Shown in pieces: positions 54,100-64,000 of a DNA stretch of 64,000 nt (positions are counted from its first letter, which is position 1; the number at the start of each line of letters is the position of its first letter). The position numbers and the translations under genes are program-made. Source of the stretch: Dipteris shenzhenensis (Eukaryota > Polypodiophyta > Polypodiopsida > Gleicheniales); the NCBI GenBank assembly GCA_047967505.1, contig CM106538.1; one strand, given 5' to 3'. A model generated the notes under the pieces. That model searched no databases. It was not told the origin of the DNA and saw only the letters and a program-made list of their open reading frames with translations.

Positions 54100-55680
54100 A
54101 TGTGTACAACTAGCAACCTCAATCTGGAGGCATCTGCTAAGTTAGACAACTCCAATTACGTTACATGGATATACCGCATGGAGACCATTCTTGTACTTCA
54201 GGACAAATGGGAGTATGTCAATGGGTCTACACCTAGACCATTGGATGATCGAGCCACAAGTAGCTCTACTCCATTTGTTGTCACAGCACTAGCAACAGGA
54301 TCTACAACTACACAAATAGTTTTCGCACCAGTAGCAGATCCTGCCATTGCCCGAGCTCAAGCAAAATGGGATAAGAAAAATAAGTATGCCTATCATCTGA
54401 TCAAGTAGAATGTGCAAGATGTCATGCTAGGACAACTCAACACATTCAAGACATCAAAAGAAGCATGGGATATGTTTGCAGCTCTCTACGAGTCCAAGAA
54501 CACATCCAGGATTCTCACCCTATAAAACCAGATCAACCAGAGTTTTCGCAATAGCAGTGAAACCGGTCATGCTTATGTACTCTGCATCAAAGACTACAAC
54601 AATCAACTTACATAGCAGGAGAGACTATGAACCCCACAGAAATGGTTCAAGTCATTCTGAATGGACTAGGAGAGAAATACGAGAATCTAGTCTAGAGTAT
54701 TGCCATCTAACGACAAATTCTGACACCGAAAGAACTTCAATCAATCCTACTTGGTGAAGAACTCAAGACTCAGGCCATCCAAGCACAAAAAGGTCATTCT
54801 AATGATCAGGCATTCATAGCTTCAGACAGAAGCAGAGGTAGAGGCAGAGGTAGATAATTCCAAAAAAGTGGTCATCATCAACAACAAAATCAGAATCAGC
54901 ATCAGCATCATCCTCAGCAATATCGGAATCAGCAAAGAGGAAATCATTCCAACCGAGGAAGATTTCAAGGACAAGGGAATGCATCCACCAATGTGTCAAA
55001 CATTCACTGCAACTACTGTCACAAGTTTGGACACTATGAAAGAGATTGCTGCAAGAAGCAGTACAACCAAGGCGGTCAAGGGAATTTTGAGGTAGAGGAA
55101 ATCATCGTGGTGGACATTCTAGTCACAGTCATTTTGCAAATGAACATGGAAATATGTTTCTTGCAAGCGAGGAAATGCATTAGATTGATACAGTGTACCC
55201 AGACAGTGTACCCAGACACTAATTTCAATCCCAAAGAGGATTATAGCTATCAAGTCGACCAAGTGGAACAAGATCCTTGGTACATCAACAACGGTGCATC
55301 ATCTCACATGACAAATCATTAGGAATGGTTCACAAAAATGAAGCCATTAGAAGGACAGAAAAATGTCATCTACACAGCAGACAATACACCAAATCCAGTT
55401 CAAGGGACAGGCGTTATCCCTATGAACAATTTCATTGGTACGAAAGGATTGGTGAAAGATGTGCTCTATGTTTTGAAGCTTAGCAAGAACCTTTTGTCAC
55501 AGTAGGTCAAATGACAAAACACAATTACAGAGTCATCTTCAATGGTGATGAATGCACTATCAGAGATAAATCCACCAAAAGATGTCAGCTAGTAGCAAAA
55601 GGTGTCAAGGAAGGACCCTTATACATAATGCTAGCTACAATACCAAATAAGCATGCCATGTCAACTCAACCACAATAGAT
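54100..55680 (+). pseudogene. Copia-type gag and N-terminal protease (truncated)
   Basis: Starts MCTTSNLNLEASAKLDNSNY at 54100, with YVTWIYRMETILVLQDKW typical of the gag N-terminus. Then TSKEAWDMFAALYESKN (about 54450-54500; UBN2 core), a CCHC knuckle CNYCHKFGHYERDC (about 55008-55050), the linker KEDYSYQVDQVEQDPWYI (about 55230-55285), and at about 55283-55318 INNGASSHMTNH in place of IDSGASSHM. The catalytic Asp codon now encodes Asn, and the frame has further stops (54406, 54522, 55319 and others). Similarity continues as GLVKDVLYVLKLSKNLLSQ (55450-55500) and stops near 55670, before integrase, where a minus-strand LINE tail begins. The same family left the fragment at 22.9 kb. Confidence 0.85.
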
Positions 55681-55689
55681 GCCACTATC

Positions 55690-56240
55690 TCTGCTTTGTT
55701 CTTTCATCAATAGATGCATTTTTTTCTAATGTTGGAGGATGTTGTTGGTGAGCCTTATGTATTCTTGACAAGTACATCAAGCACATCATTAGTAGCAAGT
55801 TATTTTTTAATCATTGAATACAAAATTTTTTCAAGCAATCCAAACGGTCCAAAGTGTAGTAGCTCATATAAGGTTCTACTTGTGGTAGGTGATTTATGCA
55901 GTTGGAAAGGTACTTGCCATGGTAGGAAGGTCTCTGCTTGTCTAGTTTCTAGACAATCCAAGAAAGAGTGCAAGCCATAAAAATGTGGACTATGTCTTCT
56001 TTATGGTGTCTACAATATATACACCTTCCATCTGATTTGCCAATATTTTGGTCACATGAATTAGTCCACACAATTTGATGAATAATGTGCCACAATAATA
56101 TATATTATTTCTCGAGCATGTTTTGTTCCAAATCTTTTGGAAATGAAACTCTCTTCCAATTTTTAAATCATATGCCAACGGAGATCTTCCATGAAAGCAT
56201 GAACTACCTAGCAAAAGAGGCGTATGGTGAATTTTCGATG
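55690..56240 (-). pseudogene. LINE 3' part: reverse-transcriptase zinc-binding (zf-RVT) domain
   Basis: On the minus strand IVWTNSCDQNIGKSDGRCIY, then CRHHKEDIVHIFMAC (about 56080-55960), is the zf-RVT pattern of plant L1-type LINEs (W...L..........C..C....E...H.....C). The preceding 56214-56150 reads FHGRSPLAYDLKIGREF and continues into HFQKIWN. Stops interrupt it. Its position and strand fit the missing tail of the LINE at 59.3-62.2 kb, in which case about 3 kb of repeat was inserted between. Confidence 0.5.
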
Positions 56241-57310
56241 AGCTAAATCGACCTTTGAGGGAAGCTATCCTGGAGACCCATATGATCAGACTTTATACCA
56301 ACAGGCTATGGGTTGTTTATTTATTTATGAAACACGAAGGAATAAGAGAAGAGAGGAGAAGAGGAGTAACATAAGAGAGGAGGGAAAGAAAGTAGGATAG
56401 AAAGAGAGAAAGAATGAGAGAAAGAGAGTTGAAAGAGAGGAGAGGAAGAGAGCCAAAAGAAGAGAAATAAGAATAGAGAAAGAAAGAAATAAATATGAGC
56501 AAAAGAGGAGGAGAAGAAGAAGTGGAAGAAGGAAGAAAGAAGAATGTCATCATTTTGTGGACATGGATTTCAATCTATTTGAGGGATCACATGTAGCAAT
56601 TACATAGTGGCACATCTCTTCAAACCATCCATTGATGCTTGGGGACTAAAAGGGAGCTTCAAAGTCTTTTGTCTCACAATTTTAAATGTATTTTGAATCC
56701 TTTGCTTCCTTATCTTCATTTTCAAACTTCCGTCATCACTTTTATTGCTCTCATCATCAGCACTATTGCCATGGCTACTTCATACCAAATCATTATGGCT
56801 ATTAGTGAAGATAGAGGTACTGAGATGAACAGCTGTCCCATACCCAAATCAACATATAACCATCTAATCCATACACACTCAATGGTAGTTGTGAATGCTA
56901 CCCTATATTAGTAAGAGGCCACTGCACTTTTCTTCTTGCTTTACCAAAGAATGTATGAATTTTTCCCAAGAAGAAGCAAAAACTAGAAGTGGACACATGT
57001 CAAAATAGTCGGCCCAATTTGAGTCACAAATGGGCAGATTGAACCCCTTGGGATAGGAAAAACCAAGGTTCCAAGTAGCTTGCAAATAGCACAGCATCAT
57101 CTGCTTCACGATTTGCCAAATTTTACTCCTTGGGCTATGCAGAAATGTACTCAACTATGACACCCCATATTGTATGTCCATACATGGTACATGTAAAAAT
57201 TGAAGGTTGAGTCTACGCCTTGATTCTTGCTACATAATGCTAAACACTTAATATCACTTATATGGATTTCATCTTAATGATATCGTGGTGTATGCAATGA
57301 CATGGGTCAC
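56241..57310. repeat. Purine-rich (GA)-type low-complexity block 1 and flank
   Basis: About 56335-56545 is nearly all A and G on the plus strand, in AGAGAGGAG and AAAGAAAG words. 56560-57300 has no supported gene; small frames there have no recognised product. Confidence 0.75.
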
Positions 57311-57736
57311 TTTTCTTGTGACCTGAGAAAAGTGAAAGAAGGAGAAGAGGGAAAGAGGAGAAAATAAGAAGAGAAGGAGGAGAAAGAAGAAGGAAAGGAA
57401 GAAAGTGGAGAGCAGAAGAGGAATAAGAAGTAGATGAATAAGAAGAGGAGAAGAAGAAAGAGTAAAGGATGAGAAGAAGGAGAGAAAGAGTGAGGGAAAG
57501 AGAGCTAAAAGAGAGGAAAAGAGGAGAGGAAGAGAGCCCAAAGAAGATGAGGAAGGAGAAGAGGGAGGAAAAAGAGCAGAGAAAGAGAGGAAAAGAGTGT
57601 AGAGAAAGAGAGGAGAGAGAGAGAGAGACAAAAGAGAGGAAAAGAGGAGAGGAAGAGAGCTAAAAGAAGAGAAATAAGAATAGAGGAATAAGAGGAATAT
57701 GAAGAGATAAAGAAAGAAAGAAAGAAAGAGCAAAAG

Positions 57737-57768
<32 letters not shown>

Positions 57769-57800
57769 ATACATGCACACAAATATATATATATATTTAT
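57311..57800. repeat. Purine-rich block 2 followed by (CA)n and (AT)n
   Basis: 57325-57735 is A/G-rich and shares long stretches with block 1 (for example AGAGGAGAGGAAGAGAGC and AAAAGAAGAGAAATAAGAAT), so the two are copies of one simple-repeat unit. It runs into (AC)n at 57737-57761 and a short (AT)n at 57784-57800. The 169-codon minus-strand frame here (L/S/F only) is an artefact of the composition. Confidence 0.9.
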
Positions 57801-59329
57801 ATAAACATTCTTTCTTACATATGTAATTGATATTATTTAATCATATTTTTTGTTACATCATAATGTCTTAACACCTAATCATCTTGTGTCTTCTAAATCA
57901 TTATTTTTCCAACGTAATTTCTTATTTGGTCCTTAATTACCAATCATGGGTGTGGATTACCCCCCATCATCATCATCATTAATTCAATTGAAAGAGGTAT
58001 TTTTTCTCCTCACAAGAGGAAGTTTTTCACATAAAGAGGTGGATCATTCCATGGTTTGCTTTAAATTTATAATTTTAGTTTTCACTAAAGGGTCTTTTAC
58101 ACATAAGATAACCCCTTCTTTTATATTACAAAAATAAACTTTTTTAATATATACTATAGAATCTAGAGGGTTGTTCTTGTTCTTAGGTAAAGCAATAACA
58201 AGCCCAGGAGCACATGCATTACCTCTCTACCCAAATCAAGCTATTTTGTTCTAACATATGGTTTATTTGGATGGTGGCAAGTAACTGGACCCTAACCTTG
58301 GAGCTTGGACTACCTGATGGATTTAACACCTTGTTTCAAACTTGTGTTCCTTTCCCATACTCAATATTTAGTATAAATTCTCATTTTGTCAGAATTTTGG
58401 CAAAACTCTCCAATTTGTTGCAACTTTGAACCTAGATGTCTCAAATATTTTTGTCCTTGTCTCCTATGTAACCTTCTATCCAAATTATGGAATTAATTGT
58501 ATGGCTCATTTATTGACGGGACTATTAAATCTAAACACACACACCGATTTTCCCAACTAGCCTTTGATTGGGCGAGTTCCATATAGTTAATTCACATTCC
58601 TTTGGATAATTCTTTAGTATGGCTGATTCTTAGTCATATTGTGAGCCTCCTTACTAATTATTTAATCTATCTTGTAGAACCATTGCAAACTCAATAAAAA
58701 TAAAATCTCTTATCTACACCACTCAGAGTTTTTCATCCTTTGGCCAATACTGGTAGATTATGATGTCTCTAGCTACCATACTAATTTTTTGGCTGCAATA
58801 TAGTCAAAATTTCTTCAATTTAGTTTTCTCAAATATTTCAATCCATTTTTTAATAATTATCCAAATGATTGAATTAATTATATAGTTCATTTACTAATGG
58901 GATTGCTAAATCTAAACATACACATGGATCTCCCAACTAGCCTTTGGTTGGCCTAGTACAATTGAATTGATTCATAGTCATAGGATAGTTTAGGCATGGG
59001 ATAAGTCTTTGTCATTATGTAATGTTTTAATTTTCTTTCCTATGATTACTAATTATTACTTTTTATGTGCATAAACATTGGTTCCACCCCACTATGAAAT
59101 TGGGTGCATCACAAATGGCATAACTTTTCAATCACTTTTGACACTTATCATATAGATCCATTTTTTACATATACTATTAGGTGGGGAGTAAGTTCCACAT
59201 GGTGGGATTACTCCCCACCATGTGTTTAACCCTGTGGGTTCGGGTGGGGGGACACACACACACACACTTTATGCATGATGAGCCAAAGTAATGGGACAAT
59301 TTCTTGTCCCATTACAAGACAAATCTGTT
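57801..59329. other. Non-coding stretch with a decayed tandem segment
   Basis: No gene. A ~400-bp segment appears twice in weak form: 'CTCAAATATTT', 'CAAATTATGGAATTAATTGTATGG', 'CTCATTTATTGACGGGACT' and 'CCCAACTAGCCTTTGATTGG' at about 58440-58575 match 58828-58955 in the same order. A (CA)n tract lies at 59251-59268. Confidence 0.55.
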
Positions 59330-62230
59330 TCTCCACTTATAGGCATTGTCAGCTAACTTCCATCTTCTATTCAACGTAGTGGAAAGCTAATCAATGGAGT
59401 AGGTATAGGTAGAAAGTGGGGACTTCCAACCCAATTGAATCCCTATCATAAATCAAAACTCTACCCCCTTTCCAGGTGAGGTCATGGTCTCATAGTTCTA
59501 TTCTACTCATAACAATTGCCTGATCTTGATTGGATAATCTAAATTCTCTTCTAATCTCATGCCATTCTTTCCATTTGATGTTTTTTATACGCAAGCCCTT
59601 TTTTTGAAAAGTTGCCAAGCTTTTATCAAGTCAGCATTATTTAACGGTTGATTTTTGAAAAGTACCCATACCCAAATGGAATCTAATCCCATGAATGAAC
59701 CTTTACTAGAGTAAAGCCAATGTCCTTTTATTTGTTTGAAAGCATACCATAGGGATTTCCATAACTGGCTCCCCCTAGTTGTACATGGTTTTGGGTTACA
59801 AATGGTAGAGAGCATGGGGAAGTCTCTCCATTTGGGCGCTCATACTGGTTTAACAAACTTAAAATCCCAAAGTAGTAGATTGGCCCAATCCAAGTTAGGA
59901 TTATTTGTTGCTTTTATAATCCATGTGGTTGCTTTTTATAATCCATGCTACTGCTAACTTAAAAGCAGATTGTTAGATGTTAATAACATCCATGCCTCCT
60001 TCATCTTTGGGTCTAGTACAAAATGCCCACTTGAATTTAGAAATCCTTCTTCTAGAATCACTGCCCCCCCACAAGAAAGATTTGCATATTATGATAAACT
60101 TTTCCAGGCCAGTTGGTGAGGGGCACCAACAAAGACAACTAAAAGATAGAGATAGGGTAAACATAATGATTTAGGAATACTCTTCTTCTTGTCAGATTGG
60201 CTTGGAAACCCCAAGCTTAGTTCTAAGTCTGTTTAAGAACCAATCTTACCTTGATTTCATACTGACCTTGAACCCCATGGGAATTCCTAAGATTTTGGAG
60301 GTTCGACCTGGTGGGATTTTTTTGCAATCCTTTGACTTTAACTATTCTTGGTCTTTTCCTAAAAGTATAGCATACCCCATTTTAAGATGATTAACTTTTG
60401 ACCCAAAAGCAAGACAAAAAATCTCCACACAGTTCAAGGCATTTTCAATGCACCGAGAAGTGTTGCTGATAGTGAGATTAGTGTCATCTATAAACTATTG
60501 GTTCACTAAGTGTTTCCTTGAGGGAAATTCAATTCCTTTGATGGCTTCCTTGTCCACTTGATCCTGTATCAGCTACCCCAACAAATCTGCTACAATTGCA
60601 AACAAAAGAGGATCAAGAGGACATCCTTTTCTAATGGATCTCTTTAACATAAAGATTTGAGACATTTCTCCATTAATACAAAGCTTGGCAGAAACATTTG
60701 TGAGAAGTAGTTTTACAAAGGAGGTGAACACGTGGTCCTATGCCCCAATCTTGAATAGATTATACCAGGAAGTCCCAATTTCATCTATCATGAGCCTTAT
60801 CAAAATTAATTTTGATAAAACAAATATCCTGGTTTGTATCCTCTGCATGAGCACATCCCTCCCACAAATTTATAATGGCCTCCAAGAGGCGTCTGCCTTT
60901 TATGAAACCTTTTTGCTCTTGTAGAATCCATTTCTCCATTTTGTTCTTTAGTCTTGTGCTAAAGCTTTGGGAAAGATTTTGTAGCTACGATTGAGCATTG
61001 TCAAGGGTCTCCAATTCTATTCTCTCACCCACTTTTGGTATCAGCTTAACCACTCCTCCATTTAACCGATCTGATAGGTTGCCCACTACCACGCACTCCT
61101 ACCAAAGCTTGAGTAAGCAAGGTCCAATAGTCTCTCAAAAGGTTTTATACAATTTTATTACTAGACCATCTTCGCCAGGCATTTTGCCATTTGCCATAGC
61201 AAAGGCTACTTCTTTGAGCTCTTGTAGTGTAAACTCCAAGTCAAGTATTTTATCTAGGTTTGAGACCATTTTTTTTCTTAACTGCTACTGACACTTTTGG
61301 CACACTTCTAATACATGACAATCAGCATTATCACGAGTGCTCAACATCCCTTGGAAATAGTTTACAATAAACATATTCTCCTTAATTGAGGAGACAAAGG
61401 ACAACTGATCTTTCATAAGGAAAGGAATCTCATCATGGGATCTATTCTTCCTAATTAAATTGAACCTCTTGCTTGTTGGTCTACCTATTTTTCTAGCTCA
61501 CCACTCTTTCAAGTTAATGCTTGCATTTTGAAGTTTGCATCGTTCCTGATAACAGATTTCCTTCTTCTTGTTCAGTAGCTATTTTTGAGCCTCAATATCT
61601 AAAATCCTTGCTTTCCTTTCCAGTTCCTCTAATTCTTCCTTTAATCTACCCATTCTTTGAGCTCTAATGATTGCCCTATGTTTCCTGGCTACTTTTAAAA
61701 CTTGTTCAGTGTTAGATACATCCTCTATCCAACCTTGTGAGCAAGTTTTAGCCGAGTAGAAAATTGTATTATAAATACTAGAAATGTCTTGCTATGGATA
61801 GACCGGATGCTAAAGAGAGAGGGACTAGGCTTAAACCAAGAGCTACCCTTTTTACCTGAGCCAAAGTCAACAATCCAAGAAAAAGCCAATTTATGATATG
61901 AGAGAGTGAGGGATGAGAATATTTTGCTCCTCTTATCCATGGATTGTTCTAAGACTGACTGGGCAACATTTACTCGTCAAGCTTGGCTTCCCTTCTTAAT
62001 TCTCCAATTTGTCTATTACATGAAGTGAAAGTACCAGTTTCCCCTATGTCAATCAGTTGTGAGTTCTCCTTGAGCTCTTCCCAAATCTAAAGCTCAGTGC
62101 CCCTCAAAATAGATCCTTTCTTCATCCATCTATCCTCTACAAATTCAACCATATTAAAGTTTCCTAAAAGCACACAGTTACTCTCTAGCACTTGAAGTAA
62201 CTCCGAGGTCAATTGGAGCATAGACTAAAG
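59330..62230 (-). pseudogene. L1-type LINE: endonuclease end, reverse transcriptase and C-terminal region
   Basis: Minus strand, high to low. Near 61930-61800 the frame has LSYHKLAFSWIVDFGSG and SSWFKP, the end of the EN domain. Reverse transcriptase follows from about 61280: SQIFMLKRSIRKGCPLDPLL (about 60665-60605; the R-G-C-P-L-x-P-L-L block) and FIDDTNL (about 60495-60475; the F-A-D-D active site with I for A). After that come KILGIPMGFK (about 60290-60262), SFLWGGSDSRRRISKFKWAF and CTRPKDEGGM (about 60080-60000), and PLNNADLIKAWQLFKK (about 59640-59595). The usual order of plant LINE ORF2 is preserved, but stops and shifts occur throughout. The LINE would copy itself by target-primed reverse transcription; this copy is dead. 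Confidence 0.85.
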
Positions 62231-62575
62231 CTGCAGTAAAAGAGACATTTCTGATCCTACGTTTTATTAAAACCTCACAAAATATGAAGAGGGGAGAGAA
62301 GAAGAGTGGAGATGAGGAGAGAGGGCACACCACAAATGACTAATTGTACACTAGATTTAGTTGAAAATGTAGAATATGTACAAAAGCTTTTAGGGTTAGG
62401 GTTAGGGCATCTAATGCTTGTTAGTGCTATGCACATATGATCACATGATGTTGAGATGATCTCTCAACACCTTCCCTCAAGATCAACATCATGAGCCTTC
62501 CCTCAAGATGATGATTCTGGGGAATTAAAGAAGGACTGAGCATTACATTCCATCACACTCCTTTAATGGGAATGT
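62231..62575 (-). mobile_element. 3' untranslated/LTR part of a minus-strand Copia element
   Basis: Lies directly after the stop of the polyprotein at 62579. It includes a duplicated 'CCTTCCCTCAAGAT' (62471 and 62496) and a short telomere-like run of three TTAGGG units at 62390-62408. LTR ends were not identified. Confidence 0.4.
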
Positions 62576-64000
62576 CCTTCAACCAAGAGCTTGTCGGTAC
62601 TTCTCGAATAGCTCTTTACCAAGTGGTTTGGTAAAGATGTCTGTAACATTTTCTTTGCTATCGCAATGCTGCATTGTGATGTCACCAAGTAAAACTCTTT
62701 CTCTAATGAAGTGCTCTCTGACATCAATGTGCTTTGTCCTAGAGTGATATACTACATTCTTGGCCAATGCTTCAGCTAATTGATTATCACAATATATGGT
62801 TGTTGGCTTTGATTCGGCTTTGATTCGTCAAAGTAGTATGTTTCTGACAATAGTCTTCTAAGCCATATAGCCTCACATGCACCTGTACTAAGTGCTCTAT
62901 ATTCTTCTTTAGTCAAAGACAAAGAAATAGTTGGTTGTTTATTTGTTTACAACCATGATATAGCACCTTGACCAAGAAAAATGCATATCCCTGTGTCGAT
63001 CTCCTAGTCTCATGATCTCTGGCATAGTCACTATCACAATATCCATGCAACCTTGGATGACCTCCTCTGTATTCTATTCCAAACTATCTTGTACCTCTGA
63101 TGTATCTCAAGACTCTTTTGGCTACATTCGAGTGAGACTGTTTTGCATTTGCCATAAGCTATGGTAGTGAACTTACTGCATAACAAATATCTAGCCATGT
63201 GATAGTCATATATATAAAAGATTTGATGAGTTGCCGATAGTATCTGTCATTGATGGTAGGATTTTTTGAATCTTTTGTAAGTTTCAAGCTCTATTCCATG
63301 GGAGTGGCTGCAATCTTGCAATCTGCCATATGAAGCTTCTTTAGAGACTGTCAACATATTTTAACTGACTCATAAGGTGTTGTCTGAATCTCTCCAGAAC
63401 TCAATTCCAAGACAATAATTCATAAGTCCAAGATCTTTCATGTCGAACTTTGCGGGTGAGTCTTGTTTCAATTTCTTGATGAATCTATCCTTGCTTCCGG
63501 TCATAATCAGATCATCTACATAGAAAAGTGCAATAGTGATGTCTTCCCCTTGAACTTTGTAGTAGAGAGTATGATCTGCATTGGATATTATGTATCCCAG
63601 ATCAGCAAAATACTTGTCCATTCTGCTATACCAACTTCTGGGTGCTTGCTTTAAACCATAGAGACTTTTCTTGAGATGGCAAACCTCATTCTCTTTCTTG
63701 GTCAAACATAGCCCGCTGGTTGTTGCATGTAGACTTCCTTGTCTAGGTAACCATTGAGAAAAACATTTTTGACATCGAGCTGGTACACATTCCATCTGCT
63801 GAGTGTTGCTAGTGATATCAAGAACCATATGGAATCCATCTTTGCTCCTACTAGAGCATAAGTCTCATCATAATCTTGATCGTACTGCTATGCAAATCTT
63901 TTTGCAACTAGTCTGGCTTTGTATCTTTTAATGTTTCCATATGGATTGTACTTCACTTTGTATACCCATTTGTTTGCTATGGCCTTCTTTCCTGATGGAA
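62576..64000 (-). pseudogene. Copia polyprotein: reverse transcriptase and RNase H, running off the window
   Basis: Minus strand. Near the window end the reverse transcriptase is broken by frame changes; the clear open part is 63828-63370 with LYGLKQAPRSWYSRMDKYF (about 63665-63605) and the active site LFYVDDLIMTGS (about 63525-63490), then DMKDLGLMNYCLGIEF. RNase H follows in pieces, with ESKPTTIYCDNQLAEALA at about 62815-62765, then KNVVYHSRTKHIDVREHFIR and VTDIFTKPLGKELFEKYRQ to the stop at 62579. These are the standard Copia landmarks. The element's 5' part lies beyond base 64000. Stops between 62770 and 63370 show it is inactive. Confidence 0.88.

Noticed and set aside
57269-57780. Long L/S/F-rich open frame on the minus strand (about 169 codons)
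   Set aside because: It is the translation of a GA/CT-rich simple repeat plus (CA)n; no start context, no domain, stops absent because of composition.
62390-62408. TTAGGG repeats as an interstitial telomere
   Set aside because: Only three units and the plant repeat is usually TTTAGGG; it sits in the 3' part of a Copia element.

Overview
The window looks like a stretch of a large, repeat-rich plant nuclear genome, most likely a fern. The strongest evidence is the single intact gene, an intronless PLS-class pentatricopeptide repeat (PPR) protein at 28117-30477 (minus strand). Its repeat wording (LKACG, GREIHAEI, LVDMYAKCGLLAKAQEVF) is what I recall from Ceratopteris and Adiantum proteins. The species call is inference; a lycophyte or gymnosperm is not excluded. 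Almost everything else is decayed mobile DNA, microsatellite or low-complexity sequence.

Layout. 1-1.6 kb: end of a decayed Helitron of the Helentron type (PIF1 helicase C-terminus followed by an exonuclease/endonuclease/phosphatase domain). 2-7 kb: no convincing gene, small repeats. 7.6-10.5 kb: a possible host-type multi-exon gene on the minus strand with a TATA box and an OB-fold-like exon. 11.4-13.2 kb: minus-strand Ty3/gypsy gag and protease fragments. 14.7-21.2 kb: an LTR-type element with two diverged ~1.1 kb direct repeats around a 4.2 kb internal region that shows no recognisable polymerase. 21.8-24.4 kb: a degenerate tandem/higher-order repeat field ('TGACAAAGCA') interrupted by a Copia fragment. 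26.5-27.2 kb: Copia RNase H remnant. 28.1-30.5 kb: the PPR gene. 31.1-32.2 kb: Copia gag/protease. 32.3-34.2 kb: repeats.

34.5-53.5 kb is the most interesting part. Two related copies of a MULE-type DDE transposase gene (minus strand; 34.5-37.4 and 45.2-47.4) alternate with two related copies of a multi-exon companion gene (plus strand; 40.6-44.3 and 51.6-53.5). The companion has a ParB/sulfiredoxin-like GNHR motif in its N-terminal half and, in the better copy, a C-terminal half that may be a degenerate adenine methyltransferase. The two companion copies share an intron at the same place and phase. Each transposase/companion interval carries its own array of short palindromic or inverted motifs. 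This may be a two-gene MULE family comparable in layout to MuDR, but with an unusual second gene. All four reading frames are damaged to some degree.

53.5-55.7 kb: Copia leader, gag and protease truncating the second companion copy. 55.7-62.2 kb: a minus-strand L1-type LINE, apparently split by purine-rich low-complexity sequence. 62.3-64 kb: 3' part of a further minus-strand Copia element that runs off the window. I recognised no rRNA or tRNA gene and no CRISPR array.
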